Source of the DNA: Leifsonia sp. SCN 70-46
GTDB lineage: Bacteria > Actinomycetota > Actinomycetes > Actinomycetales > Microbacteriaceae
Direction: 5' to 3'
Length of the DNA stretch: 64,000 nucleotides
Assembly: GCA_001725325.1 (NCBI GenBank)
Contig: MEFY01000002.1
Coordinates: 2,465,135-2,529,134, forward strand
Shown here: piece after piece, positions 38,282 through 45,154 of the stretch
Position numbering within the stretch: the stretch's first letter is position 1
How the letters are laid out: every line of letters starts with the position of its first letter
Notes under the pieces: generated by a model
What the model was told of the DNA's origin: nothing
Seen by the model: only the letters and a program-made list of their open reading frames with translations
Database searches by the model: none
Translations under genes and position numbers: made by a program

Positions 38282-40088
38282 CCCCGCGGAAGAACTCCGC
38301 GAGCTCGGCGGTGCCGCCCAGCGGCAGCACGTGCGCGACGTACTGGTCGGGGCGCACCACCACGATCGCCCCGTCCCGGCTCACGCCGCGCGCGTCGAAG
38401 ATGTCGTCCGCCGGGTCGACCGCGTAGACCTTCTCGTAGTCGAGGAGGCGCAGCGGTCCGGTCGCCGGCAGGAACTGCGGACGCACCGACGTCATGAGGA
38501 TGTCGTTGTGCCGCTGCTGGAACACGACCTTCACGTCGTACCACTCGTCGAAGTCCCGGCCCTCGGGCACGAGCGACGTGAGCCAGTCCTCGAGGTCGGG
38601 GGTCTGCCCCGCCGCATCCGCGAACACGTAGATGCGCCAGCGGCCGTCGGCGCGGGCGTGGTGCCCGAGGTGCACGGGGTTGCCGTCGCACACGCGCATG
38701 ACGGGGGCAGAGCGGAACCGCCTGCCGATCGCGAAGCCCGTCGCGAGCCCCTGGTGCTCTGCGGTGCCCGTGATCATCGAGGGCGCGTACTCGGTCATGA
38801 AGCCCGCGGGGAACTCGGCGGTGCGCACGTAGAACTCCTCGAGCTCCGACGGGTCGGCGAGGTCCTCGGGCTTGGTCGCCATGAGGGTCGACCACTGCTT
38901 GTCGAAGTCGATGAGGTTCTTCGCGACGACCTGGCGCTCCGCGGAGTAGGTGGCGAGCAGCGACTCCGGCGCGCGGCCCTCGAGCACGTGGCCGAGCTTC
39001 CAGCCCAGGTTGAAGCCGTCCTGCAGCGAGACGTTCATCCCCTGGCCCGCCTTGGCGCTGTGCGTGTGGCACGCGTCGCCCGCGATGAAGACGCGCGGCG
39101 TGCGGGAGCCCGCATCCTCGAGCAGCACGTCGTCGAAGCGGTCGGTGAGGCGGTGGGCCACCTCGTAGACGCTGTGCCACGCGACGCTCTTCACGTCGAG
39201 CCTGTAGGGGAACAGGATCTCGTTGGCCTTCGCGATGATCTCGTCGATGGTCGTCGCGCGCACCGCGCCCTTGTCGTCGGCGGGCACCTCGCCGAGGTCG
39301 ACGTACATGCGGAAGAGGTGGCCGCCCTCGCGCGGGATGAGCAGGATGTTGCCCGCCTCCGACTGGATCGAGCACTTGGTGCGGATGTCGGGGAAGTCGG
39401 TGACCGCGAGGGTGTCCATGACGCCCCACGCGTGGTTGGCCTGGTCGCCCGCGAGCGTGCAGCCGATGGAGTCGCGCACGCGGCTGCGCGCGCCGTCGGC
39501 ACCGAGCACGTACCGGGCGCGCACCGTGCGGCCCACGCCGCCCTTCGTGACACGCACGGCGACGGGGAACTCCCCCTCCCCCACCTCGAGGTCGACGAAC
39601 TCGTAGCCGTAGTCGGGCTTCATGCGGGCGGGGCCGTTGGCCATGTACTCGGCGAAGTAGTCCAGCACGCGCGCCTGGTTGACGATGAGGTGCGGGAACT
39701 CGCTGATGCCCGTGGGGTCGTCGACGGCCGTGGATGCGCGGTGGATCCGCCGCGCGTCCGTCGGGTCGGGCTTCCAGAACGCCATCTCGGTGATGCGGTA
39801 CGCCTCGGCCGTGATCCGGTCCGCGAAGCCGAACGCCTGGAACGTCTCGACGCTGCGCGCCTGGATGCCGTCGGCTTGGCCGATCACGAGACGGCCGTCG
39901 CGCTTCTCGATGATGCGCGTCGTGATCCCCGGGAACTGGCTCAGCTGCGCCGCGGCGATCATGCCGGCCGGTCCGGAGCCCACGATGAGCACGTCGACCT
40001 CGTCGGGCAGCTCGTCCGGTCGCTCGACGCCGGCGGAGGGCTGCACGCGGGGGTCGCCCGAGACATAGCCGTGGTCGTGGAACTGCAT
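38271..40088 (-). CDS. FAD-dependent aromatic hydroxylase (phenol 2-monooxygenase / 3-hydroxybenzoate hydroxylase type)
   Basis: Class A flavoprotein monooxygenase using FAD and NAD(P)H to hydroxylate a phenolic substrate. 605 residues. FAD-binding GxGxxG in VDVLIVGSGPAGMIAAAQLS (about 31-50), the DG motif in LGADGARSRVRDSIG, and GDACHTHSAKAGQGMNVSLQD for the FAD ribityl site. A C-terminal thioredoxin-like domain (from about 440) is typical of phenol hydroxylases. Closest styles are MobA/MhbM 3-hydroxybenzoate 4-hydroxylase; substrate unproven. GAGGTGG ribosome site. Divergent from an IclR regulator. Confidence 0.88.
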   Translation of the reverse strand: MQFHDHGYVSGDPRVQPSAGVERPDELPDEVDVLIVGSGPAGMIAAAQLSQFPGITTRIIEKRDGRLVIGQADGIQARSVETFQAFGFADRITAEAYRITEMAFWKPDPTDARRIHRASTAVDDPTGISEFPHLIVNQARVLDYFAEYMANGPARMKPDYGYEFVDLEVGEGEFPVAVRVTKGGVGRTVRARYVLGADGARSRVRDSIGCTLAGDQANHAWGVMDTLAVTDFPDIRTKCSIQSEAGNILLIPREGGHLFRMYVDLGEVPADDKGAVRATTIDEIIAKANEILFPYRLDVKSVAWHSVYEVAHRLTDRFDDVLLEDAGSRTPRVFIAGDACHTHSAKAGQGMNVSLQDGFNLGWKLGHVLEGRAPESLLATYSAERQVVAKNLIDFDKQWSTLMATKPEDLADPSELEEFYVRTAEFPAGFMTEYAPSMITGTAEHQGLATGFAIGRRFRSAPVMRVCDGNPVHLGHHARADGRWRIYVFADAAGQTPDLEDWLTSLVPEGRDFDEWYDVKVVFQQRHNDILMTSVRPQFLPATGPLRLLDYEKVYAVDPADDIFDARGVSRDGAIVVVRPDQYVAHVLPLGGTAELAEFFRGATA

Positions 40089-40161
40089 CTTGCCACCTCA
40101 TCGTGTCGCGTTCTATTATCGAACACCGCGTTCTCAATTAGGACAATGATAGGAGCCGAGG
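40089..40161. promoter_or_regulatory. Divergent control region with paired 15-bp dyads (monooxygenase / IclR)
   Basis: A plus-strand promoter TTGCCA (40090-40095), 18-bp spacer, TATTAT (40114-40119) reads toward the iclR-like gene. Overlapping it is a 15-bp dyad GTTCTATTATCGAAC (40110-40124). A related copy GTTCTCAATTAGGAC (40130-40144) begins exactly 20 bp further on. IclR proteins bind such 15-bp dyads, so autoregulation and control of the hydroxylase are likely. AGGAG (40151-40155) serves the iclR-like gene. Confidence 0.65.
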
Positions 40162-40824
40162 ATGCCCGGCGCAACGACCCCGCACTCCCAGACGCTCTCG
40201 CGCGGCATCCGCGTGCTCGAGGTGCTCGCGGAGTCGCCGCTCACCATCCAGGGCCTCGCCCAGGCCCTCGACGTGCACCGCTCGATCGTCTACCGCATCC
40301 TGCGCACCCTCGAGGACCACGGGCTCGTCGCGCGCGACGCCGCAGGGCTCGTGTCGCTCGCGCCGCGCATGGCAGCCCTCGCGCGCGGCGTGGAGCGCAA
40401 CCTCCAGTCGGCGGCGCTGCCCGAGCTCACGGCGGCGGCCAACGACCTCGGTGCCACGACCTTCCTCGTGACCCTCGACCACGCCGAGTGCGTCACGCTC
40501 CTGAGCGTCGAGCCGCGCGCGGGCGCCACGGTCGCGCAGCGGCCGGGCACGCGCCACCCGCTCTCCGTCGGCGCCCCCGGCATCGCCATCCAGTCGCTGC
40601 TCGCGGATGCCCAGCTCGCCGGCACCCCCCGCCGGCCCCTCGACGCGCGCGGCTGGGCGTCGAGCCACGACGAGGTCATCGCGGGACTCAGCTCGGTGGC
40701 CGTCCCCCTCGCCCTGCCCGGCAGCGCGCCGAGCGCGATCGCCGCGGTGTTCGTCGCGGGGTCCGCGGATGCGGACGCGGTGGGCGCACGGCTCCTCGCC
40801 GCGCGGGACGCCATCCTGCTCTAG
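40162..40824 (+). CDS. IclR-family transcriptional regulator
   Basis: Probable effector-responsive regulator of the divergent aromatic monooxygenase. 220 residues, slightly short for IclR (about 250). N-terminal winged HTH SRGIRVLEVLAESPLTIQGL-AQALDVHRSIVYRILRTLEDHG is standard. The C-terminal effector domain is GAF-like (TTFLVTLDHAECVTLLSVEP, SVGAPGIAIQSLL) but its end is compressed. ATG with AGGAG 6 nt upstream. Its likely operators are the two dyads in the intergenic region. Confidence 0.88.
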   Translation: MPGATTPHSQTLSRGIRVLEVLAESPLTIQGLAQALDVHRSIVYRILRTLEDHGLVARDAAGLVSLAPRMAALARGVERNLQSAALPELTAAANDLGATTFLVTLDHAECVTLLSVEPRAGATVAQRPGTRHPLSVGAPGIAIQSLLADAQLAGTPRRPLDARGWASSHDEVIAGLSSVAVPLALPGSAPSAIAAVFVAGSADADAVGARLLAARDAILL

Positions 40825-40857
40825 CGCTCGTTGTTCAACGCTCGTAGACTTTCCGGC

Positions 40858-41829
40858 ATGACGATGACGCCAGTGCCGTTCGACCCCGCCCTCGCCGCGA
40901 TCCTCGACGCGATGCCGATGTACACCGAGCGGCCCACGGTCGCCGACATCCCCGCGCAGCGCGCGCAGGGCGACCTGCCGATGCCCTCCCTCGACGATGT
41001 CATCGGCGACCGCGCGATCGACCACGAGGATCGCGCCATCCCCGGCCCTGCCGGGGCGCCGGACGTCGTGGTCACGGTCATCCGCCCGCGCGGCGCCGTG
41101 TCGGGCGCGCCGTGCCTCGTGAACTTCCACGGCGGCGGCACCATCTACGGCAACCGGCACATGGACAACGGCCGGCTCGTCCCGCTCGTCGAGGAGTTCG
41201 GCGCGGTCGCGATCAACGTCGAGTACCGCCTCGCCCCCGAGCACCCGTCGCCCGCGCCCGTCGAGGACTGCTACGCGGCGCTCGTGTGGGCTTCGGCCAA
41301 CGCCGACGAGCTCGGCATCGACCCCGGGCGCATCGTCGTGATGGGCGGCAGCGCGGGCGGCCTCCTCGCCGCGGGCGTCGCGCTCCTCGCGCGCGACCGC
41401 CGCGGTCCGGTGCTCGCGGGCCAGCTGCTCATCTGCCCCATGCTCGACGACACGAACACGACGCCGGCGAGCCACCAGTACGACGGCTTCAGCCCGTGGC
41501 CGCGGCACATGGGCATCCTCGCGTGGAGCGCCCTGCTGGGCGAGGGCGCGGGCGACCTGTCAGCCGACGTCTCGATCTACTCGGCCCCCGCGCGCGCCGC
41601 CGACGTCTCGGGCCTCGCGCCCGCGTTCGTCGAGGCCGGCAGCGCCGAGCTGTTCCGCGACGAGGATGTCACGTACGCGAGCCGCATCTGGGCGACGGGC
41701 GGCCAGGCCGAGCTGCACATCTGGGGCGGCGGCTTCCACGGCTTCGACATGTTCGCGCCCGACCACGAGCTCACGCGCGCAGCACTCGCTGCGCGGTCGT
41801 CGTGGCTGCGGCGCATCTTCGGCAAGTAG
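40858..41829 (+). CDS. Alpha/beta hydrolase, hormone-sensitive-lipase (acetyl esterase) family
   Basis: Cytoplasmic carboxylesterase of the HSL/family IV type. 323 residues. Oxyanion motif HGGG at 91-94, nucleophile GGSAGG with Ser at about 165 (here GGSAGG instead of GDSAGG), acid in ELFRDED near 268-270, and His294 in GGGFHGFD. ATG start lies 7 nt after TAGACT (40845-40850), so probably a leaderless message independent of iclR. Substrate unknown; the neighbouring exporter starts 8 bp after its stop, suggesting an operon. Confidence 0.88.
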   Translation: MTMTPVPFDPALAAILDAMPMYTERPTVADIPAQRAQGDLPMPSLDDVIGDRAIDHEDRAIPGPAGAPDVVVTVIRPRGAVSGAPCLVNFHGGGTIYGNRHMDNGRLVPLVEEFGAVAINVEYRLAPEHPSPAPVEDCYAALVWASANADELGIDPGRIVVMGGSAGGLLAAGVALLARDRRGPVLAGQLLICPMLDDTNTTPASHQYDGFSPWPRHMGILAWSALLGEGAGDLSADVSIYSAPARAADVSGLAPAFVEAGSAELFRDEDVTYASRIWATGGQAELHIWGGGFHGFDMFAPDHELTRAALAARSSWLRRIFGK

Positions 41830-41837
41830 GAACGAGG

Positions 41838-43061
41838 ATGCGCGAGGCCCGCCCGCTCGGCCCGGGCCAGCTCATCGTGCTCGCCCTGCTCGGCGGGATC
41901 GCACCGCTCGGCACCGACATCTACCTGCCGTCGATCCCCGCAGTCGCGACCGACCTGCACGCCGCCGTCTCCACGGTGCAGCTCACACTCACGGGGTTCA
42001 TGGCGGGCCTCGCGCTCGGCCCGTTGCTCATCGGCCCGGTGTCCGACCGGTTCGGGCGGTACCGCTTGCTCCTCGTCGGCATCCTCGCGCTCCTCGCCAG
42101 CAGCGTGCTGTGCGCGCTCGCGCCGACCGTCGGCGTGCTCATTGCCGCCCGGGTGGTGCAGGGGTTCTGCGGCTCGATAGCGCTCACGCTGTGCCGCGCC
42201 ATGGTCGCCGACCTCGCGACGGGTGCGGGCGCGGCCCGCATCTACAGCCTGCTCGGCACGATCATGGGGCTCTCCCCCATCGTCGCGCCGATCATCGGCG
42301 GGGTCATCCAGCAGTGGGCGCACTGGCGCATCTCGTTCTGGGTGCTCGCGGGGCTGTGCGCCCTGCTGCTCGTGGGCGCGCTCACGCTCCTGCGCGAGAC
42401 CCTCCCGCCGGAACTGCGGCAGCGCGGCGGGCTGGGGATGACGGCGCGCAACGCGGCCCGAGTCGTGCGCGACCCGCACTTCGTGACGTTCGCGCTCGCG
42501 CTGTGCTGCACGAGCGGGGCGCTGTTCTCCTACATCTCGGCCTCGCCGTTCGTCGTGCAGGGCATCCTCGGCTGGGAGCCGCTCGCCTACTCGGCGGTGT
42601 TCGCCGTCAATGCCGCGGGGCTCACGACCGCAGCAGGGATCAGCGCGGCCACGGCAGGGAAGCTCGGGCCTGTGCGCCTCGTGCGGGTCGGCTCGGGCGC
42701 GATCCTCGTCGGCGCGAGCGCGCTCGCGGTCGCCGCCGCCGTGGGGATCAGGGAGCCTGGGGTGCTTCTGCCCGCGATGTTCCTCATCCCCACGGGCGCG
42801 GGCTTCGTGTTCGGCAATGCCACGGCGCTCGCGACCCAGACCGTCCGCTACGCGGCAGGCACGGCGATGGCGGTCATCGGGTTCCTGCAGTTCGGCATGA
42901 GCGGGCTCGTCGCCCCGCTCGTGAGCGTCGCGGGGCCCGACAGCATCACGCCGTTCGCCGCGATCGCGCTGGCTGCGGGCATCCTGCTCGCCGTGTTCGC
43001 GGCGGTGGGCGCTCGCGTCGACGCTAGAACTCGAGCCGCATCACCACGCGGCGCTTCGTAG
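41838..43061 (+). CDS. Bcr/CflA-type multidrug MFS exporter
   Basis: Twelve-helix drug:proton antiporter of the DHA1 Bcr/CflA group. 407 residues. LGTDIYLPSIPAVATDLHA in helix 1, motif A GPVSDRFGRYRLLLVG between helices 2 and 3, and antiporter motif in GLSPIVAPIIGGVIQQW. ATG with AGGAACGAGG upstream, 8 bp after the esterase stop. Its final 38 nt overlap the convergent GNAT gene. Likely exports a toxic compound related to, or independent of, the aromatic pathway nearby. Confidence 0.87.
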   Translation: MREARPLGPGQLIVLALLGGIAPLGTDIYLPSIPAVATDLHAAVSTVQLTLTGFMAGLALGPLLIGPVSDRFGRYRLLLVGILALLASSVLCALAPTVGVLIAARVVQGFCGSIALTLCRAMVADLATGAGAARIYSLLGTIMGLSPIVAPIIGGVIQQWAHWRISFWVLAGLCALLLVGALTLLRETLPPELRQRGGLGMTARNAARVVRDPHFVTFALALCCTSGALFSYISASPFVVQGILGWEPLAYSAVFAVNAAGLTTAAGISAATAGKLGPVRLVRVGSGAILVGASALAVAAAVGIREPGVLLPAMFLIPTGAGFVFGNATALATQTVRYAAGTAMAVIGFLQFGMSGLVAPLVSVAGPDSITPFAAIALAAGILLAVFAAVGARVDARTRAASPRGAS

Positions 43062-43614
43062 GATGCGACACCTCGACGAACCCCGCTGACGCGAAGGCGC
43101 TCACGGGGCCGACCCGGAACTCGTCCCACGTGACCTCCTTGCCCTCCGTGAGCATGGGGTAGCCCTCGACGGCCTCCGCCCCGCGCTCGCGCGCGTGCTC
43201 CGCCGCGGCCGCCACCATCTGCGCCGTGAACCCGCGCCCGCGGAAGCCCTTGCGCACGTGCAGGCACGGGATCGCCCAGACGCTCTCGTCGGTCTTGTCC
43301 TCCCAGCGGCCCTTCCACGGCACAGAGGATCCGCGCAGCCGCCCGTACACCGAGCGCCGGTCGACGGCCGCCCAGGCGACGGGCTCGTCGTCGAGGTACC
43401 CGACGACCCCGATGGTCTCGGTCGCGCGCGGGTCGTCGCAGTTCGTCTCGGCGCGGAACAGGGATGCTCGCTCGGCCGCGGACATGGGGAACCAGTCGCC
43501 ATCGCCCAAGCGCTCGCGCGTGCAGCTGCAACGATCAGCCATGCCCGTGAGGATGGCGCGCAGGTCATCCCATGATGCCTCGTTGGCGGGGACTATGCGG
43601 AGGAGGTCGGACAT
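43024..43614 (-). CDS. GNAT-family N-acetyltransferase
   Basis: Acetyl-CoA-dependent acyltransferase, substrate unknown. 196 residues. Acetyl-CoA binding region LHVRKGFRGRGFTAQMVAAA (about 119-138) follows the R/Q-x-x-G-x-G/A pattern. C-terminal SAFASAGFVEVSHPTKRRVV is typical. Upstream, minus-strand TAGAAC lies 6 nt before the ATG. The promoter-start region (43605-43642) is partly repeated at 44674-44711 on the other side of the neighbouring hypothetical gene. Confidence 0.85.
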   Translation of the reverse strand: MSDLLRIVPANEASWDDLRAILTGMADRCSCTRERLGDGDWFPMSAAERASLFRAETNCDDPRATETIGVVGYLDDEPVAWAAVDRRSVYGRLRGSSVPWKGRWEDKTDESVWAIPCLHVRKGFRGRGFTAQMVAAAAEHARERGAEAVEGYPMLTEGKEVTWDEFRVGPVSAFASAGFVEVSHPTKRRVVMRLEF

Positions 43615-43642
43615 GGGACCGTTCTACACCCGACCGCCGTTC
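43605..43642 (+). repeat. Imperfect direct repeat, left copy
   Basis: 38 bp beginning GGTCGGACATGGGACCG. It matches 44674-44711 (GGTCGGGCATGAGACCC...) at 31 of 38 positions without gaps. The two copies flank the lower-GC HEPN-like gene. The left copy covers the start codon and -10 region of the GNAT gene. Confidence 0.55.
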
Positions 43643-43769
43643 AGTCTTGCAAAGCTCTCGGGTAAGGTCGCCTTAGCGCGCGTGGTGTTGTGGCGACAAG
43701 CCCGCCTTCATACTCGTCCCAAGCGAGCCTCAAAGCGGGAGTCATCCGTTCGATTCGGATCGTGCGCAC
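43643..43769. other. Leader region of the HEPN-like gene
   Basis: About 127 bp without a gene, of lower GC than surroundings. It holds TTGCAA (43647-43652), a short palindrome TAAGG-TCG-CCTTA (43664-43676) and CGATTCGGATCG near 43751. A promoter for the plus-strand gene is expected here but no well-spaced -35/-10 pair is evident. Confidence 0.3.
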
Positions 43770-44657
43770 GTGACGTCGTTCTTCCTGCAGATGAATCGCA
43801 CTCGTTCGCGACGAGATTACAACGAGCGCACCGGCTCGATCACTCAGCAGCTCCTGACGATAGTCGTCGGTCTCAGCGCTGTGGAGAACGGGGCTGAGCG
43901 TCCGGTGTCGCTTCCGGCGACATGGAACCCGCAATCACGAGTTGATGCGGCTCGCCGTGCGCGCTCATTCGCAAATCAAGCGGCACTCGTATGGACCATG
44001 GAGTCGGTAATTGGATACGTGAATGACCTCATGCGCGAGAGACCTGGCGTACTCGGCGACGATCTGCGAGATTCCCTTCGAACCATCACCGACAAGGAAT
44101 CCAGGCTCGTTGCACTCGCCCGCGCGATGGGTATCGCTGACTCGGTTGATTTGGATCTGGTGCGTGCCGGATATGTCTGGCGTAATCGCTTGACGCACTT
44201 GCGTGCGCGCAATGCGTTGAAGCCCGACGTGATTTCTGGCCTCGAGATGCATGCCGAGCACATTAGTGAACACTTTCAGGGCCTTCGGACATCGGACATG
44301 ATCCTCCGTATCCAGGGCAACAATCCGCCCCGTCTGAAAGAAGTGTCGTCCGTTGTTCGCGCAGCCGCTCAGCTTGTGCGAGAAATCGATGGCCGCGTCA
44401 TTTCCACCGTGAACCTTGGAGACTACGTCGGTGAGCTACTGAAGGAACACTTGAGTGAGCCGGAGACCGCAGACGGAGCGATGAGGCGTGCGGTTGGTCT
44501 GTGGGGAGGCACCGCCCATGCCAACGCGAGATCGATTGCCGCGTTCGCGTGCCAACACGGCCTCGCTCCTTCGCAGTCGCCTACGTTCGATTCAAGCCTC
44601 GACCAAATGATCCCCACGGAAGCCCTCGCGTTGCTCCTTCCTGGTCGAGGGGAATGA
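43770..44657 (+). CDS. Hypothetical protein with HEPN-type RNxxxH motif (putative RNase)
   Basis: 295 residues from GTG (ATG at 43791 would remove 7). No whole-protein family recognised. Mostly alpha-helical by composition. Residues 138-143 read RNRLTH in the context GYVWRNRLTHLRARNAL, matching the R(N)xxxH signature of HEPN ribonucleases. A preceding amphipathic helix (VWTMESVIGYVNDLMRE, 74-90) carries a conserved-type Glu. The C-terminal third (from about 185) forms a second helical region. Base composition and codon use are visibly more AT-rich than neighbours, suggesting horizontal acquisition. No partner gene is adjacent. HEPN proteins commonly serve as toxins or abortive-infection effectors; this role is inferred. 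Confidence 0.6.
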   Translation: MTSFFLQMNRTRSRRDYNERTGSITQQLLTIVVGLSAVENGAERPVSLPATWNPQSRVDAARRARSFANQAALVWTMESVIGYVNDLMRERPGVLGDDLRDSLRTITDKESRLVALARAMGIADSVDLDLVRAGYVWRNRLTHLRARNALKPDVISGLEMHAEHISEHFQGLRTSDMILRIQGNNPPRLKEVSSVVRAAAQLVREIDGRVISTVNLGDYVGELLKEHLSEPETADGAMRRAVGLWGGTAHANARSIAAFACQHGLAPSQSPTFDSSLDQMIPTEALALLLPGRGE

Positions 44658-44673
44658 AGGCCTGCCGACACGC

Positions 44674-44711
44674 GGTCGGGCATGAGACCCTTCTACAGCC
44701 GACAGCTGATC
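44674..44711 (+). repeat. Imperfect direct repeat, right copy
   Basis: Right-hand partner of the 38-bp repeat at 43605-43642 (31 of 38 identical). Lies 16 bp after the HEPN-like stop. Read on the minus strand it has the same ATG plus TAGAA arrangement as the GNAT start but no GNAT gene follows. Confidence 0.55.
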
Positions 44712-44748
44712 ACGACCGGGTTCACGTCGGTGGATTTGACTCCCCTAC

Positions 44749-44820
44749 TGAGCCGCCAGAAAATCGCGCGGTTGTCCGTCGGTGCGACTCGAGGGACTGC
44801 GCGATTTTCTGGACTGCTCA
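44749..44820. repeat. Long inverted repeat / hairpin near tRNA-Pro
   Basis: CCAGAAAATCGCGC (44756-44769) is exactly inverted at 44799-44812, and an outer TGAGC (44749-44753) pairs with GCTCA (44816-44820). Loop about 29 nt. Could be a remnant of a small mobile element, a recombination site, or a structured RNA or terminator for the HEPN-like gene. Confidence 0.5.
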
Positions 44821-44833
44821 GCGGGGGCCCACG

Positions 44834-44867
44834 AGCAGGTTCGCGTCCGTCAGCCCGACCGAGACGA
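44834..44867 (+). repeat. Inverted partial copy of the tRNA-Pro 3' end
   Basis: Plus-strand GCAGGTTCGCGTCC followed by GTCAGCCCGACCGAGACGA resembles the T-arm and 3' acceptor strand of the tRNA-Pro, which is on the minus strand. The last 19 bp (44849-44867) are an exact inverted copy of 44922-44940, including 9 bp beyond the tRNA end. No 5' half of a tRNA is present. Likely a relic of integration or rearrangement at the tRNA gene. Confidence 0.6.
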
Positions 44868-44890
44868 CACTGCGACCGCCGGGTTAAATG

Positions 44891-44920
44891 AACGAAGGCC
44901 GTATCACTACGGCCTTCGTT
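44891..44920. terminator. Hairpin downstream of tRNA-Pro
   Basis: Perfect 13-bp stem AACGAAGGCCGTA / TACGGCCTTCGTT with a TCAC loop, 10 nt beyond the tRNA 3' end on the minus strand, followed there by CATTTAA. Probably terminates the tRNA transcript and may act in both directions. Confidence 0.7.
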
Positions 44921-44930
44921 ATCGTCTCGG

Positions 44931-45004
44931 TCGGGCTGACAGGATTTGAACCTGCGACCCCCTGACCCCCAGTCAGGTGCGCTACCAAGCTGCGCTACAG
45001 CCCG
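44931..45004 (-). tRNA. tRNA-Pro (anticodon GGG)
   Basis: 74-nt cloverleaf without encoded CCA. Acceptor stem CGGGCTG/CAGCCCG with discriminator A, D-arm GCGCAGCTTGGTAGCGC, anticodon stem CCTGA/TCAGG with loop CTGGGGG (anticodon GGG, reads CCC and CCU), and T-arm GCAGGTTCAAATCCTGT. tRNA genes are common integration targets, and the adjacent plus-strand copy of its 3' end supports past events here. Confidence 0.97.
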
Positions 45005-45154
45005 TGACAACTCGAATAGCTTAGCGCGTTCGCGAGGGGCGAAAGTTCAACTCGCGTTCCCCGACTAGAACGATGTCGGTGGAATACGGGATGATGTTCA
45101 CAACGTTTACTTTCCGTGCGGGCCGGGTTGCCCGCGTCTTCCACCACCTTGCCG

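Noticed and set aside
43664..43676. TAAGG-TCG-CCTTA palindrome as an iron-regulator (DtxR/IdeR) box
   Set aside because: Too short and lacking the 19-bp TTAGGTTAGSCTAACCTAA pattern; no iron gene nearby.
44423..44683. 86-codon minus-strand frame antisense to the HEPN-like gene end
   Set aside because: No motif and only a poor -10 (TAGAAG); antisense RNA is possible but not a supported gene.
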